Shown here: in pieces, positions 18,560 to 28,138 of the stretch
Layout: every line of letters begins with the position of its first letter
How positions within the stretch are numbered: position 1 is the first letter of the stretch
From: Pseudorhodoplanes sinuspersici
Lineage (GTDB): Bacteria > Pseudomonadota > Alphaproteobacteria > Rhizobiales > Xanthobacteraceae
Length of the DNA: 64,000 nucleotides
Reading direction: 5' to 3'
Assembly: GCF_002119765.1 (NCBI RefSeq)
Contig: NZ_CP021112.1
Span: 1,234,501 to 1,298,500 of the forward strand
Program-made: the position numbers and the translations under genes
The notes under the pieces: generated by a model
The model's database searches: none
Told to the model about the DNA's origin: nothing
The model's input: the letters and a program-made list of their open reading frames with translations, nothing else

Positions 18560-20707
18560 ATGGAACGCTCATTCAAAAAAGAAGTGCAATCGCTGCGGCT
18601 CGGCGATGGTGAAACCTTCCACGGCGAAGGCATTCTCGCCGTCACCAAGGCGTTGCTGCAATCTGGCGTATCGTATGTCGGCGGCTATCAGGGCGCGCCG
18701 GTGTCGCATCTGCTCGACGTGATGGTCGATGCCGAGGATTATCTCAAAGAACTCGGCGTGCATGTCGAAACCTGCACCAACGAAGCCTCCGCCGCGGCAA
18801 TGCTCGGCGCCTCGATCAATTATCCAACGCGCGGTGCGGTGACCTGGAAAGCCATCGTCGGCACCAATGTCGCCTCCGACGCGCTGTCCAACCTCGCCTC
18901 GCCCGGCGTCATGGGCGGCGCCATGATCATCGTCGGCGAGGATTACGGCGAAGGCGGCGCGGTGATTCAGGAACGCTCGCACGCCTATGCGATGAAATCC
19001 TCGATCTGGCTGCTCGATCCGCGTCCGGATCTGCCGAGCATCGTGCGCACGGTCGAGAAGGGCTTCGAACTCTCCGAAGCGAGCCACGCGCCGGTGATGC
19101 TGGAGCTTCGCATCCGCGCCTGCCATGTGACCGGCTCCTTCACCACCAAGGCCAACCGCAAGCCGGACATCTCCTCGCTGCAGCGCGCCACGCCCGCCCC
19201 GCACAACTTCGCCCGTCTCTCGCATCCACCCGTCACCTTCGCGCAGGAGCGCATCAAGGTCGAGGAGCGGATGCCGGCGGCGCGCGCGTTTATTTTGCGC
19301 GAAAAGCTGAACGAGATTTTCCCGGGCGACCTGAAGGATATCGGCATCATCGTGCAGGGCGGCCTTTACAACGGCACGCTGCGCGCGCTGGAACGGCTCG
19401 GCCTTGCCGATCTGTTCGGCGAATGCCGCGTGCCGATGCTGTGCCTCAACGTCACCTATCCGCTGGTGCCGGAGGAAATCCGCTCCTTCTGCGCCGACAA
19501 GAAGTCGGTGCTGATCGTCGAGGAAGGCTTTCCCGAATATATCGAGCAGATGGTGGCGACCGAGCTGCGCCGCGGCGATGTGCAGACGCGCCTTTACGGC
19601 AAGGACGTGCTGCCGCAAGCCGGCGAATATACGCAGGACGTGCTGCTGCGCGGTCTTGCGAAATTTCTCACCGAAGCGCGTCCCGCGCGGCTCGACATCG
19701 ATGCGGTCTCCGATCGTCTCGGCAAGATGACGGCGCATCTGCCTGCCGTCGCGACAGCGCTGCGCGATCTGCCGCCGCGTCCGCCCACATTCTGCACCGG
19801 CTGTCCGGAACGTCCCGTCTTCTCCGCGCTGAAGCTGGCGCAGCAGGAAGTCGGCAACGCGCATATCTCGGCCGATATCGGCTGCCACTGCTTCGGTCTG
19901 TTCGCGCCCTTCAGCATGGGCAATTCGGTTCTGGGTTACGGCATGTCGCTCGCCAGCGCGGCCGCAGTCGGTCCGAATGTGAACAAGCGCCCGATCGCGG
20001 TGATGGGCGATGGCGGCTTCTGGCATAACGGCGTGATCACCGGTGTCGCCTCCAACCTGTTCAACAAGGGCGATGGCCTCCTCATCATCTTCCAGAACGG
20101 CTACACGTCGGCGACCGGCCTGCAATTCATGCCGTCATCGCTCAAGAGCCGCTCCGGCGAAGGCCAGAAGATGGATATCGAGCGCACGCTGAAGACGCTT
20201 GGCGTCACCTGGCTGCGCAAGGTGCGCAGCTACAGCGTCGGCAAGATGATGACAACGGTGAAGGAAGCTTTGGCCAGCACCGAACATGGGTTGAAAGTCA
20301 TCATCGCCGATGGCGAATGCCAGCTCGCGCGGCAGCGGCGTGTGCGCGCCGAAGACGCCGGCAAGCTTGCCCGCGGTGAGCGCGTCGTGCGTACCAAGTT
20401 TGGCGTCGATGACGAGATCTGCACCGGCGATCATTCCTGCATTCGCCTGTCGGGTTGCCCGTCGCTATCAGTGAAGCCCTCGCCCGATCCGCTGCGCACC
20501 GATCCGGTGGCGACCGTGATCGAATCCTGCGTCGGCTGCGGCCTGTGCGGTGAAGTCGCGCATGCCGCGGTGCTGTGCCCGTCGTTCTATCGCGCCGAGA
20601 TCGTGCGCAATGCGAATTGGTGGGATCGCACATTGTTCCGCACGCGCCGCGCCGTCATCGGCTGGTTTGGCGGCCGCGCGCCTGTTCAGCAGCAGGTGGC
20701 GGCATGA
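18560..20707 (+). CDS. iorA: Indolepyruvate ferredoxin oxidoreductase alpha subunit-like protein
   Basis: A 715-residue 2-oxoacid oxidoreductase. The N-terminal pyruvate-oxidoreductase-like domain has GGYQGAPVSHLLDVM and ETCTNEASAAAMLGASI. The thiamine-diphosphate domain has MGDGGFWHNG and FQNGYTSATG. The C-terminal Cys-rich part (CTGDHSCIRLSGCP and SCVGCGLCG, then VLCPSFY) binds [4Fe-4S] clusters. Archaeal IOR turns arylpyruvates into arylacetyl-CoA and reduces ferredoxin; a related job is inferred. The ATG at 18560 is chosen because an upstream TTG at 18515 would lie within the putative operator. The stop overlaps the iorB start (ATGA). No ferredoxin gene is adjacent. Confidence 0.9.
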   Translation: MERSFKKEVQSLRLGDGETFHGEGILAVTKALLQSGVSYVGGYQGAPVSHLLDVMVDAEDYLKELGVHVETCTNEASAAAMLGASINYPTRGAVTWKAIVGTNVASDALSNLASPGVMGGAMIIVGEDYGEGGAVIQERSHAYAMKSSIWLLDPRPDLPSIVRTVEKGFELSEASHAPVMLELRIRACHVTGSFTTKANRKPDISSLQRATPAPHNFARLSHPPVTFAQERIKVEERMPAARAFILREKLNEIFPGDLKDIGIIVQGGLYNGTLRALERLGLADLFGECRVPMLCLNVTYPLVPEEIRSFCADKKSVLIVEEGFPEYIEQMVATELRRGDVQTRLYGKDVLPQAGEYTQDVLLRGLAKFLTEARPARLDIDAVSDRLGKMTAHLPAVATALRDLPPRPPTFCTGCPERPVFSALKLAQQEVGNAHISADIGCHCFGLFAPFSMGNSVLGYGMSLASAAAVGPNVNKRPIAVMGDGGFWHNGVITGVASNLFNKGDGLLIIFQNGYTSATGLQFMPSSLKSRSGEGQKMDIERTLKTLGVTWLRKVRSYSVGKMMTTVKEALASTEHGLKVIIADGECQLARQRRVRAEDAGKLARGERVVRTKFGVDDEICTGDHSCIRLSGCPSLSVKPSPDPLRTDPVATVIESCVGCGLCGEVAHAAVLCPSFYRAEIVRNANWWDRTLFRTRRAVIGWFGGRAPVQQQVAA

Positions 20708-22242
20708 GCGCACCGCAACGCCCTGTCACCGTCCTGATCGCCGCGCTTGGCGGCGAAGGCGGCGGCGTTCTGACCAACTGGATCATGGCTGCGGCGGCCA
20801 AGCTCGGCCTGCCGGCGCAATCGACATCGATCCCCGGCGTCGCACAGCGCACTGGCGGCACCACCTATTACATTGAAATCTATCCCGTTCCTTACAGCGA
20901 GCTCGGCGCCAAGCGCCCGGTGCTGGCGCTGTCGCCCGGCATCGGCGATATCGATGTGCTGCTGTCGAGCGAATTCATGGAAGCCGGCCGTTGCATCGCC
21001 AACGGCTTCTGCACGCCGGATCGCACGCTGCTGATTTCGTCGACCAGCCGCTTTTACGTCATCAACGAGAAGATGGCACTCGGCGATGGCCGCTTCGACG
21101 AAGCCCGCCTTCTCGACGTCGCCGAAAAGAATTCGCAAAGCCGCATCCTCTTCGACATGGAGCAGGTCGCCAAGGAAGCCGGCGCGATGACCAATGCCGT
21201 GATGCTCGGCGCCATTGCAGGCTGCGGCAAGCTGCCGATCCCGGTCGGGACATTCGAGGAAGCGATCCGTGCCGAAGGTAAGGCGGCAGAGGCCAACCTG
21301 CGCGGCTTCAAGGCGGGTCTCGCTGCAGCCAAAGCCGAAGCCACCGCGCTGAAGCGCCCGGACGAAGGCAAGCGCCGCGAGAAACCGCGCAACGATCTCG
21401 CAACGCTGGAAAACGAAATCCGTGAGCGCATGCCGGAAGCGGCCCGGGAAATCGCGATCGAAGGCGTTCGCCGTCTCACGCGTTTCCAGGATGGCGATTA
21501 CGCACGCCTGTATCTCGACCGGCTTGAGCGGCTGCACGATCTCGGCGCGCATGACGATGGCAAGCTGCTGCGCGAGACCGCGCGGCATCTCGCCGTTCGC
21601 ATGTCGTTCGAGGATCTGATCCGTGTCGCGCAAGCCAAAATCGATCCCGCCCGCATGCAGCGGATTTCGCAGGAACTCGGCGCGAAGACCGAGGAGCCAT
21701 TCAGCGTCACCGAATTCCTGAAACCCGGCATCGAAGAGATGTGCCAGGTGCTGCCACCGTCACTGGCGAAGCGCATTATTGCATTGGCGGAACGGCGCGG
21801 CTGGATGGATCGCGTGCATGTCGGCATGTATGTGCAGACAACGTCCGTGAGCGGCTATCTGAGATTCTGGACGCTGGCCAAGCTGCGCCCGTTGCGCCGC
21901 TTCATGCACCGCTATCAGGAAGAGCAGGCGCAGATCGAAACCTGGCTCGGTTTCATCGCCGATGCCGCAAAGCTGTCGCCGGCCTTGGCGCTCGAAGTCG
22001 CCGAATGCGCGCGCCTGATCAAAGGGTATGGCTCTACGCACAAGCGCGGCACTTTGAATTTCCGCACCATCGAGACGCGCCTGATCGTGCCGGCCCTGCG
22101 CGGGCAGCTGCCGGTGCCGGATGCCATCGATGGTATCGCCAGTGCGCGCACAGCGGCGCTGGTCGATCCCGAAGGCGCCTCACTGGCCAAATGTCTGGAC
22201 GAGTTCGACGCCCGGTTGTCGTTCCGCATTGCGGCCGAGTAA
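20704..22242 (+). CDS. iorB: Indolepyruvate ferredoxin oxidoreductase beta subunit, long form
   Basis: A 512-residue protein. The first ~190 residues are the gamma-type 2-oxoacid oxidoreductase domain (IAALGGEGGGVLTNWIMAAA, IPGVAQRTGGTTYYIEIYP, ALSPGIGDIDVLLSSEFMEA). The rest (~200-512) is a helical Arg/Glu-rich extension that archaeal IorB lacks and many proteobacterial forms carry; its function is not clear. The start ATG overlaps the iorA stop by four bases, so the two subunits are translationally coupled. Confidence 0.9.
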   Translation: MSAPQRPVTVLIAALGGEGGGVLTNWIMAAAAKLGLPAQSTSIPGVAQRTGGTTYYIEIYPVPYSELGAKRPVLALSPGIGDIDVLLSSEFMEAGRCIANGFCTPDRTLLISSTSRFYVINEKMALGDGRFDEARLLDVAEKNSQSRILFDMEQVAKEAGAMTNAVMLGAIAGCGKLPIPVGTFEEAIRAEGKAAEANLRGFKAGLAAAKAEATALKRPDEGKRREKPRNDLATLENEIRERMPEAAREIAIEGVRRLTRFQDGDYARLYLDRLERLHDLGAHDDGKLLRETARHLAVRMSFEDLIRVAQAKIDPARMQRISQELGAKTEEPFSVTEFLKPGIEEMCQVLPPSLAKRIIALAERRGWMDRVHVGMYVQTTSVSGYLRFWTLAKLRPLRRFMHRYQEEQAQIETWLGFIADAAKLSPALALEVAECARLIKGYGSTHKRGTLNFRTIETRLIVPALRGQLPVPDAIDGIASARTAALVDPEGASLAKCLDEFDARLSFRIAAE

Positions 22243-22320
22243 CTCAGTCGAATAACCCTTATGCTGCAGGCGGCATTGTAAGCGCCGCCGCGCTCCGCTA
22301 TGCGTTGCGCGACAACAAGA

Positions 22321-22337
22321 GACGTTTTGAAAACGTC
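22321..22337. promoter_or_regulatory. Perfect 17-bp palindrome before the ThDP-enzyme gene
   Basis: GACGTTTT-G-AAAACGTC ends 34 bp upstream of ATG 22372. It may be an operator or an RNA hairpin in the iorB/ThDP-enzyme leader. It does not resemble the MarR sites. Confidence 0.45.
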
Positions 22338-22371
22338 CCGATCATCAGAGCGAACAACCAAGGAAATTGGC

Positions 22372-24087
22372 ATGTCGGCAACGTCCACCAGCCGGACAGA
22401 AACGCGCGAACCCATCGCCGCCGAAATTTTTCTCAAGACCTTGTCGGACCATGGCGTTGATTATCTTTTCGCCAATCCTGGCACGGACTTTCCGGCAATC
22501 GTTGAAGCGTTCACACGCGCACGCACCAGCAACGCCAAATTTCCGCAGCCGGTGCTGGTGCCGCATGAGAATCTCGCGGTGGCGATGGCGCATGGCGCCT
22601 ATCTGATGAATGGCCGTCCGCAGGCGGTGATGGTGCATGTCAATGTCGGCACCGGCAATACGATCAACAACATCACCAATCTGTCGCGCGATCGCGCGCC
22701 GGTGATCCTGGCCGCTGGGCGGACGCCTTTCACGGAGAAGGGCGAATTCGGATCGCGGACCCGCTCGATTCATTGGGCGCAGGAAATGTTCGACCAGGCC
22801 GGCATGCTGCGCGAACTGGTGAAGTGGGATTATGAACTGAAGATGCCCGAGCAGGTGGCTGACGTCACCGCCCGCGCTTATGAAATGGCGATGACGTCGC
22901 CACGCGGCCCGGTTTATCTCGTGCTGCCGCGCGAACCGATCTCGGCGAGTGTTCCTGCCGATCTCGCAACCGCGCCGCGGCAATTGCCGGCGCCGGCCTA
23001 TCCCGATCCCCGCGCCATCGAAACGCTGGCGGAGATGATTGCAACATCGCAATCGCCGCTGATCATCACTTCATCGGAGGGCGATCCGCGCGCCGTCGCC
23101 GCCTTGTCGAAGCTTGCCGAGCGTTATGCGCTTCCGGTCGTTGCCCATAATGCCCGCGTGGTGACGCTGCCGACCCATCATCCGATGCTGGTCGGTTTCG
23201 ATTCCGGTCCGCTTGTCCCCGAGGCCGATCTGATCATCAACGCCGAATGCGACGCGCCGTGGTATCCGGCCTTCGACAAGATGAAAGGTGATTGCAAGGT
23301 CGCGCATATCGGTGAAGACCCGGTCTATCAACGCTATCCGATGCGCTCTTTCCAGAGCGATCTGTCGATCGGTTCGCGTTCAGGGATTGTTTTCGAAGCG
23401 CTGGACAAGGCGCTGGAGAAGCATCTGCCGTCGATGGCCGCCGGCATCGAGGCGCGCCGCAAGAAGGCCGCCGAACGCATCAAGGCGCGGCAGGAGCGCG
23501 TTGCCAAGGAAGCGAAAGGTGCGCCGGACAAGATCACCCCGCAATATCTCAGCCATTGCATCGGCGAAGCCTTCGGCTCCGATGCGGTGATCTTCAACGA
23601 ATATCCGCTCAGCATCGAACATTGCGGCCGTGAGAAGCCGGAAACGTTCTTCGGCCTCGGACCGGCCGGCGGTCTCGGCTGGGGCCTCGGCGCCGCGATC
23701 GGCGCAAAGCTTGCGGCGCCGGAGAAGCTGATTGTCGCAACGCTCGGCGACGGCAGCTACATGTTCTCCAATCCGACCGTCTGTCACTGGGTGCAGGACA
23801 AGTTCAAGCTGCCGGTGCTGTCGATCATCTTCAACAACAGCCGCTATGGCGCGGTGCGCAAGGCGACGCTGTCGATGTTCAAGGATGGTGCCGCCGGTGA
23901 AGACGATGGCCGCTTCCTTGCCGATCTCGATCCGAGCCCGCCGTTCGATGAATTCGTCACCGCGCAAGGCGGCTATGGCGAGCGCGTCGAACGTCCCGAG
24001 GATGTGCCGGCCGCGCTGCTTCGCGCCCGCGATGCCGTCATGAAGGAAGGCCGTCAGGCCTTGCTGAATGTCATCACGCCGTACTGA
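22372..24087 (+). CDS. Thiamine-diphosphate-dependent enzyme (acetolactate synthase/arylpyruvate or benzoylformate decarboxylase-like)
   Basis: A 571-residue three-domain ThDP enzyme. The N-terminal domain keeps the cofactor-activating Glu66 (VLVPHENLAVAMAHGAYLMNG). A central domain lies around residues 200-340. The C-terminal cofactor motif begins GDGS at 459-462 and ends with the NN of IIFNNSRYG. His65 directly before the Glu and ARYLVLP-like segments recall acetolactate synthase, benzoylformate decarboxylase and phenylpyruvate decarboxylase, and the reaction cannot be fixed by eye. The ATG at 22372 follows AAGGAAATT. Its position after iorAB suggests it also acts on an aromatic 2-oxo acid. 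Confidence 0.85.
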   Translation: MSATSTSRTETREPIAAEIFLKTLSDHGVDYLFANPGTDFPAIVEAFTRARTSNAKFPQPVLVPHENLAVAMAHGAYLMNGRPQAVMVHVNVGTGNTINNITNLSRDRAPVILAAGRTPFTEKGEFGSRTRSIHWAQEMFDQAGMLRELVKWDYELKMPEQVADVTARAYEMAMTSPRGPVYLVLPREPISASVPADLATAPRQLPAPAYPDPRAIETLAEMIATSQSPLIITSSEGDPRAVAALSKLAERYALPVVAHNARVVTLPTHHPMLVGFDSGPLVPEADLIINAECDAPWYPAFDKMKGDCKVAHIGEDPVYQRYPMRSFQSDLSIGSRSGIVFEALDKALEKHLPSMAAGIEARRKKAAERIKARQERVAKEAKGAPDKITPQYLSHCIGEAFGSDAVIFNEYPLSIEHCGREKPETFFGLGPAGGLGWGLGAAIGAKLAAPEKLIVATLGDGSYMFSNPTVCHWVQDKFKLPVLSIIFNNSRYGAVRKATLSMFKDGAAGEDDGRFLADLDPSPPFDEFVTAQGGYGERVERPEDVPAALLRARDAVMKEGRQALLNVITPY

Positions 24088-24123
24088 TACCTGTTCCGGG
24101 AATCAAGGCAACACAACAAAGAC

Positions 24124-24197
24124 CGTTCGTCCCCGCGAAAGCGGGGACCCAGACCTTGAAAGAACTGGATTCCCGCCTTCGCGGGAATGAGCGGAGT
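24124..24197. repeat. Family B palindromic repeat, copy 4 (inverted orientation)
   Basis: CGTCCCCGCGAAAGCGGGGA comes first, then TTCCCGCCTTCGCGGGAATG. This is the reverse order of copies 1-3. It lies between the ThDP-enzyme and amidohydrolase genes. Confidence 0.82.
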
Positions 24198-24258
24198 GTG
24201 TTGAAGCACTTGCCGCTCAAGCGAAAGATTTAAGTTCTCTGCCTGAAAGGAATGCCCC

Positions 24259-25278
24259 ATGCGTATCGACGCCTTCAATCACTTCTTTCCGAAGAAATAT
24301 TTCGAAGCGCTGCAGAACAGCGGACTGCCGGATATCGGCAAGCGCTCGACCAATATCCCGGCGATCTACGATCTCGACGTGCGCCGCAAGATCATCGACT
24401 CCTTCCCGGACTACAAGCAGATCCTCTCACTCGCCGCGCCGACGCTGGAGCAATTGTCCAAGGGCGATCCCGACCTTGCGGTCGAATATGCCAAGATCGG
24501 CAATGACGGCATGGCCGAGCTTTGCGAGAAATATCCCGACCACTTTGCCGGCTTCATCGCGCAGGCGCCGCTGACCGCGCGGGATGCCGGCGTTGGCGAA
24601 ACCGAACGTGCGATCAAGGAACTCGGGGCCTGCGGCGCGCAGATCTACACCAATGTCAACGGCAAGCCGGTCGACCGCCCGGAATTCCGGCCGTTCTTCG
24701 CGGCCATGGAGAAGCTCGACAAGCCGATCTGGACCCATCCGGCGCGTGCCGCCAATTTCCCGGATTATCTCGACGAGAAGAAATCGCTGTACGAGATCTG
24801 GTGGGCGTTCGGTTGGGCCTACGAGACTGCGGCGATGATGGCGCGTCTCGTGTTCTCGAAGATCATGGACGATCACCCGGACCTGAAAGTGGTGGTGCAT
24901 CACTTCGGCTCGATCGTGCCGACGCTGGAAGGCCGTGTCGGTCCGGGCTGGGACCAGCTTGGCACACGCACCTCCGACGAGGATTACGGCGCGCTGCTGA
25001 AGAGCCTGAAGAAGCGTCCGCTCGATTACTTCAAGCACAGCTTCTATCCGGACACCGCGACCTTCACCTCCGAAGGCGCGATGAAGCTCGGCTTCGGCTT
25101 CTTCGATTTCGACAAGGTCATCTTCGCGTCCGACTGCCCGTTCGATCCGGAGAAGGGCACGATGTATATCCGCGAGACCATCCGCATCCTCGACGATTAC
25201 GGAATGCCGAAGGCCGATCTCGACAAGGTCTATTACAAGAACCTCGAGAGAATTACCGGCAAGACATTCGTGAAATAA
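24259..25278 (+). CDS. Amidohydrolase family protein (ACMSD/decarboxylase-like)
   Basis: A 339-residue TIM-barrel metal-dependent protein of the amidohydrolase 2 group (2-amino-3-carboxymuconate-semialdehyde decarboxylase and relatives). Visible metal or active-site residues are His8 (FNHFFP), His160 (WTHPAR), His214/His215 (VVHHFGS) and Asp292 (FASDCPFD). The usual first His of the HxH pair is replaced by Phe6. Possible reactions are decarboxylation of an aromatic acid or hydrolysis of a C-C or C-N bond; an amidohydrolase acts in the Rhodococcus p-coumarate pathway, as I recall. It is the last gene of the forward block and is followed by a terminator. Confidence 0.85.
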   Translation: MRIDAFNHFFPKKYFEALQNSGLPDIGKRSTNIPAIYDLDVRRKIIDSFPDYKQILSLAAPTLEQLSKGDPDLAVEYAKIGNDGMAELCEKYPDHFAGFIAQAPLTARDAGVGETERAIKELGACGAQIYTNVNGKPVDRPEFRPFFAAMEKLDKPIWTHPARAANFPDYLDEKKSLYEIWWAFGWAYETAAMMARLVFSKIMDDHPDLKVVVHHFGSIVPTLEGRVGPGWDQLGTRTSDEDYGALLKSLKKRPLDYFKHSFYPDTATFTSEGAMKLGFGFFDFDKVIFASDCPFDPEKGTMYIRETIRILDDYGMPKADLDKVYYKNLERITGKTFVK

Positions 25279-25329
25279 GGCGGCTCGGGCTTATTTCCGG
25301 CCGGAGGAATCGGACTTCTACGAGCATTT

Positions 25330-25361
25330 CGCCGGGGATTTATCCCCGGCGATTTCTTTTT
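25330..25361 (+). terminator. Intrinsic terminator after the amidohydrolase gene
   Basis: CGCCGGGGA-TTTA-TCCCCGGCG is a perfect 9-bp stem with a 4-base loop, followed by ATTTCTTTTTC. It ends the aromatic block before mutS. Confidence 0.88.
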
Positions 25362-25389
25362 CACGGGAGGGTTTGCTAGACAGCAGACC

Positions 25390-28119
25390 ATGGACGCCCA
25401 GCACAGACCACCGCAGCCGCCCGCGGGCGAGAATGCCCGCGTCACGCCGATGATGGAGCAATTCATCGAGATCAAGGCGGCCAATCCGGACTGTCTGCTG
25501 TTTTACCGGATGGGGGATTTCTACGAACTGTTCTTCGAGGATGCGGAGATCGCTTCGCGCGCGCTCGGCATTGTTTTGACCAAGCGCGGCAAGCACTTAG
25601 GCAACGATATCCCGATGTGCGGGGTGCCGGTCGAGCGCTCCGACGAATACCTGCACCGGCTGATCGCCTTGGGGCATAGAGTCGCCGTCTGCGAGCAGCT
25701 GGAGGATCCGGCGGAAGCAAAAAAGCGCGGCGGCAAAAGCGTGGTCCAGCGCGGCGTCGTGCGCCTCGTCACGCCCGGAACGCTTACCGAAGACACGCTG
25801 CTCGACGCAAAGCGCAACAATTATCTGCTGGCGCTGGCCTCAACACGCCCGTCCTCGGACACAGAGTATCGCCGCTTCGCCCTCGCCTGGATCGACATCT
25901 CGACCGGCGAATTCCGCGTCACTGAATGCGACAATGGCAGCCTTTCCGCCGAAATCGCCCGCATCGATCCGGGTGAAATCGTCGTCTCCGATGCCCTCTA
26001 TTCCGATGAAGATATCTCCCCGCTGCTGCGGCAATTCGAACATGTTATGCCCCTCACCCGCGACGTCTTCGACGGCGCAACGGCCGAGCGGCGGCTGTCG
26101 GATTATTTCAGCGTCGCCACCACGGAAAGTTTCGGGTCCCTATCTCGCGTTGAATTGACGGCGGCCGCCGCCTGCGTGACCTATGTCGAACGCACGCAAT
26201 TCGGTAAACGCCCGCCCTTATCCCCGCCGCTCCGCGAAAGCGCCGGTGCTTCGCTCGCCATCGACGCCGCAACCCGCGCCAACCTCGAATTGCTGCGGAC
26301 ATTGTCCGGCGAACGGCGCGGCTCGTTATTCTCCGCCATCGACCGCACCGTCACATCGGCCGGATCGCGCCTGCTGGCGCAGCATCTCGCCGCCCCGCTG
26401 ACCGATCCCGATGCTATTTCGCATCGCCTTGATGCGGTTGAATTTTTCACATCGGATCCCCCCATTCGCAGCGATATCCGCGACCAGTTGAAGGCTGCTC
26501 CCGATCTCGCGCGCGCATTGACCCGCCTTGTCGTCGGGCGCGGCGGTCCGCGCGATCTGGCCGCCATCCGCGATGGACTCGCGGCGAGCGACGCGCTCGG
26601 ATCGCGCTTGTCCAAAATGCCCGATATGCCCGCAGATCTCGCACGAGCAGCGAATGGATTGCGGCAACCATCGCAAAGCCTGCTTCACGATTTATCCGCG
26701 GCCTTGGCCGACGAATTGCCCGCGTTCAAGCGCGACGGCGGCTTTATCCGCAGCGGCTACGACACGGCGCTCGACGAGACACGGGCGCTGCGCGATCAAT
26801 CCCGCAAGGTGATCGCCGAATTGCAGGCGCGCTATGCCGACGAGACCGGCCTGAAGGCGCTGAAAATCAAGCACAATAATGTGCTCGGCTATTTCGTCGA
26901 AGTGACCGCCCAGCACGGCGAAAAGCTGATGGCACCGCCGCTCAACGCGCGCTTCATCCATCGCCAGACACTGGCCGGTCAGGTGCGCTTCACCACCACC
27001 GAGCTCGGCGAACTCGAAGCGAAAATTGTCAGCGCGGCCGATCGCGTCCTTGGTCTTGAGCTAGAAATATTCGAACGATTGACGCGGGATATCACCAGCG
27101 ATGGCGATAATATCAAGGCCGCGGCCGAAGCATTAGCTACCCTCGACATCGCGTCAGGATTGGCGACGCTGGCAGTCGAACGTGACTACACGCGCCCGCA
27201 CATTGACCGTTCGCTTGTCTTCACCATCGATGGCGGCCGGCATCCGGTCGTTGAACAAAGCATCAGCGAGCCGTTCATCGCCAACGACTGCGATCTGTCA
27301 CCACCGCCGCATGCGGGGGACGGCGCGACCGGGGCTGGGCGCATCTGGCTGCTGACCGGCCCCAATATGGCGGGTAAATCGACATTCCTACGGCAAAATG
27401 CGCTGATCGCCATTCTTGCGCAGATGGGAAGTTTTGTTCCGGCGCGGCAGGCCCGCATTGGTGTGATCGACCGGCTGTTCTCGCGCGTCGGCGCCGCCGA
27501 TGACCTTGCGCGCGGCCGATCCACCTTCATGGTGGAAATGGTGGAAACCGCGGCCATTCTCAATCAGGCCAGTGAACGCTCGCTGGTGATCCTTGACGAA
27601 ATCGGCCGCGGCACCGCCACTTTCGACGGTCTTTCCATCGCGTGGGCGAGCGTCGAGCATCTGCACGAAGTCAATCGCTGCCGTTCACTCTTCGCCACGC
27701 ATTTTCATGAACTCACGGCGCTCGCCGCCAAGATGCCGCGCATTCACAACGCGACCATGCGCGTGAAGGAATGGCAGGGCGATGTCGTGTTCCTGCACGA
27801 AGTCATGGCCGGTGCGGCCGATCGTTCCTATGGCATCCAGGTGGCGAAACTCGCAGGTCTCCCGGCCAGTGTGATTGAACGCGCCAAGGTCGTGCTCGCC
27901 GAGCTCGAAGCCGATGATCGCGGCAAGCCGGCGTTGCGAGGCTTCGAAGACCTGCCTCTGTTTCAGGCCGTCAAGCAAGCGCAGCCCCCGGCACAGGACG
28001 ATGCGCCGAGCGCGGTCATTGCAGCACTCAATGCGCTGCACCCGGACGAGATGTCGCCGCGACAGGCGATGGACGCTCTCTATGCTCTGAAGCAGACGCT
28101 CGCAGATAAAACAAAATAA
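25390..28119 (+). CDS. mutS: DNA mismatch repair protein MutS
   Basis: A 909-residue MutS, the normal size for alphaproteobacteria. The mismatch-reading Phe-x-Glu is at residues 44-46 (GDFYELFF). The ATPase domain has the Walker [10 protein letters not shown] at 656-664, then a [14 protein letters not shown] segment and the Walker [16 protein letters not shown]. It recognises mismatches and starts methyl- or nick-directed repair with MutL. The start is ATG at 25390, just after the upstream terminator. Confidence 0.98.
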   Translation: MDAQHRPPQPPAGENARVTPMMEQFIEIKAANPDCLLFYRMGDFYELFFEDAEIASRALGIVLTKRGKHLGNDIPMCGVPVERSDEYLHRLIALGHRVAVCEQLEDPAEAKKRGGKSVVQRGVVRLVTPGTLTEDTLLDAKRNNYLLALASTRPSSDTEYRRFALAWIDISTGEFRVTECDNGSLSAEIARIDPGEIVVSDALYSDEDISPLLRQFEHVMPLTRDVFDGATAERRLSDYFSVATTESFGSLSRVELTAAAACVTYVERTQFGKRPPLSPPLRESAGASLAIDAATRANLELLRTLSGERRGSLFSAIDRTVTSAGSRLLAQHLAAPLTDPDAISHRLDAVEFFTSDPPIRSDIRDQLKAAPDLARALTRLVVGRGGPRDLAAIRDGLAASDALGSRLSKMPDMPADLARAANGLRQPSQSLLHDLSAALADELPAFKRDGGFIRSGYDTALDETRALRDQSRKVIAELQARYADETGLKALKIKHNNVLGYFVEVTAQHGEKLMAPPLNARFIHRQTLAGQVRFTTTELGELEAKIVSAADRVLGLELEIFERLTRDITSDGDNIKAAAEALATLDIASGLATLAVERDYTRPHIDRSLVFTIDGGRHPVVEQSISEPFIANDCDLSPPPHAGDGATGAGRIWLLTGPNMAGKSTFLRQNALIAILAQMGSFVPARQARIGVIDRLFSRVGAADDLARGRSTFMVEMVETAAILNQASERSLVILDEIGRGTATFDGLSIAWASVEHLHEVNRCRSLFATHFHELTALAAKMPRIHNATMRVKEWQGDVVFLHEVMAGAADRSYGIQVAKLAGLPASVIERAKVVLAELEADDRGKPALRGFEDLPLFQAVKQAQPPAQDDAPSAVIAALNALHPDEMSPRQAMDALYALKQTLADKTK

Positions 28120-28138
28120 CCCGCCGCTCTATCTGGCT

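Noticed and set aside
18569-20125. Long antisense open frame over iorA
   Set aside because: No family pattern and full overlap with a well-supported forward gene.
13171-24197. Family B repeats as a CRISPR array
   Set aside because: Copies are hundreds to thousands of bases apart, differ in orientation, and genes lie between them; no cas genes are seen.
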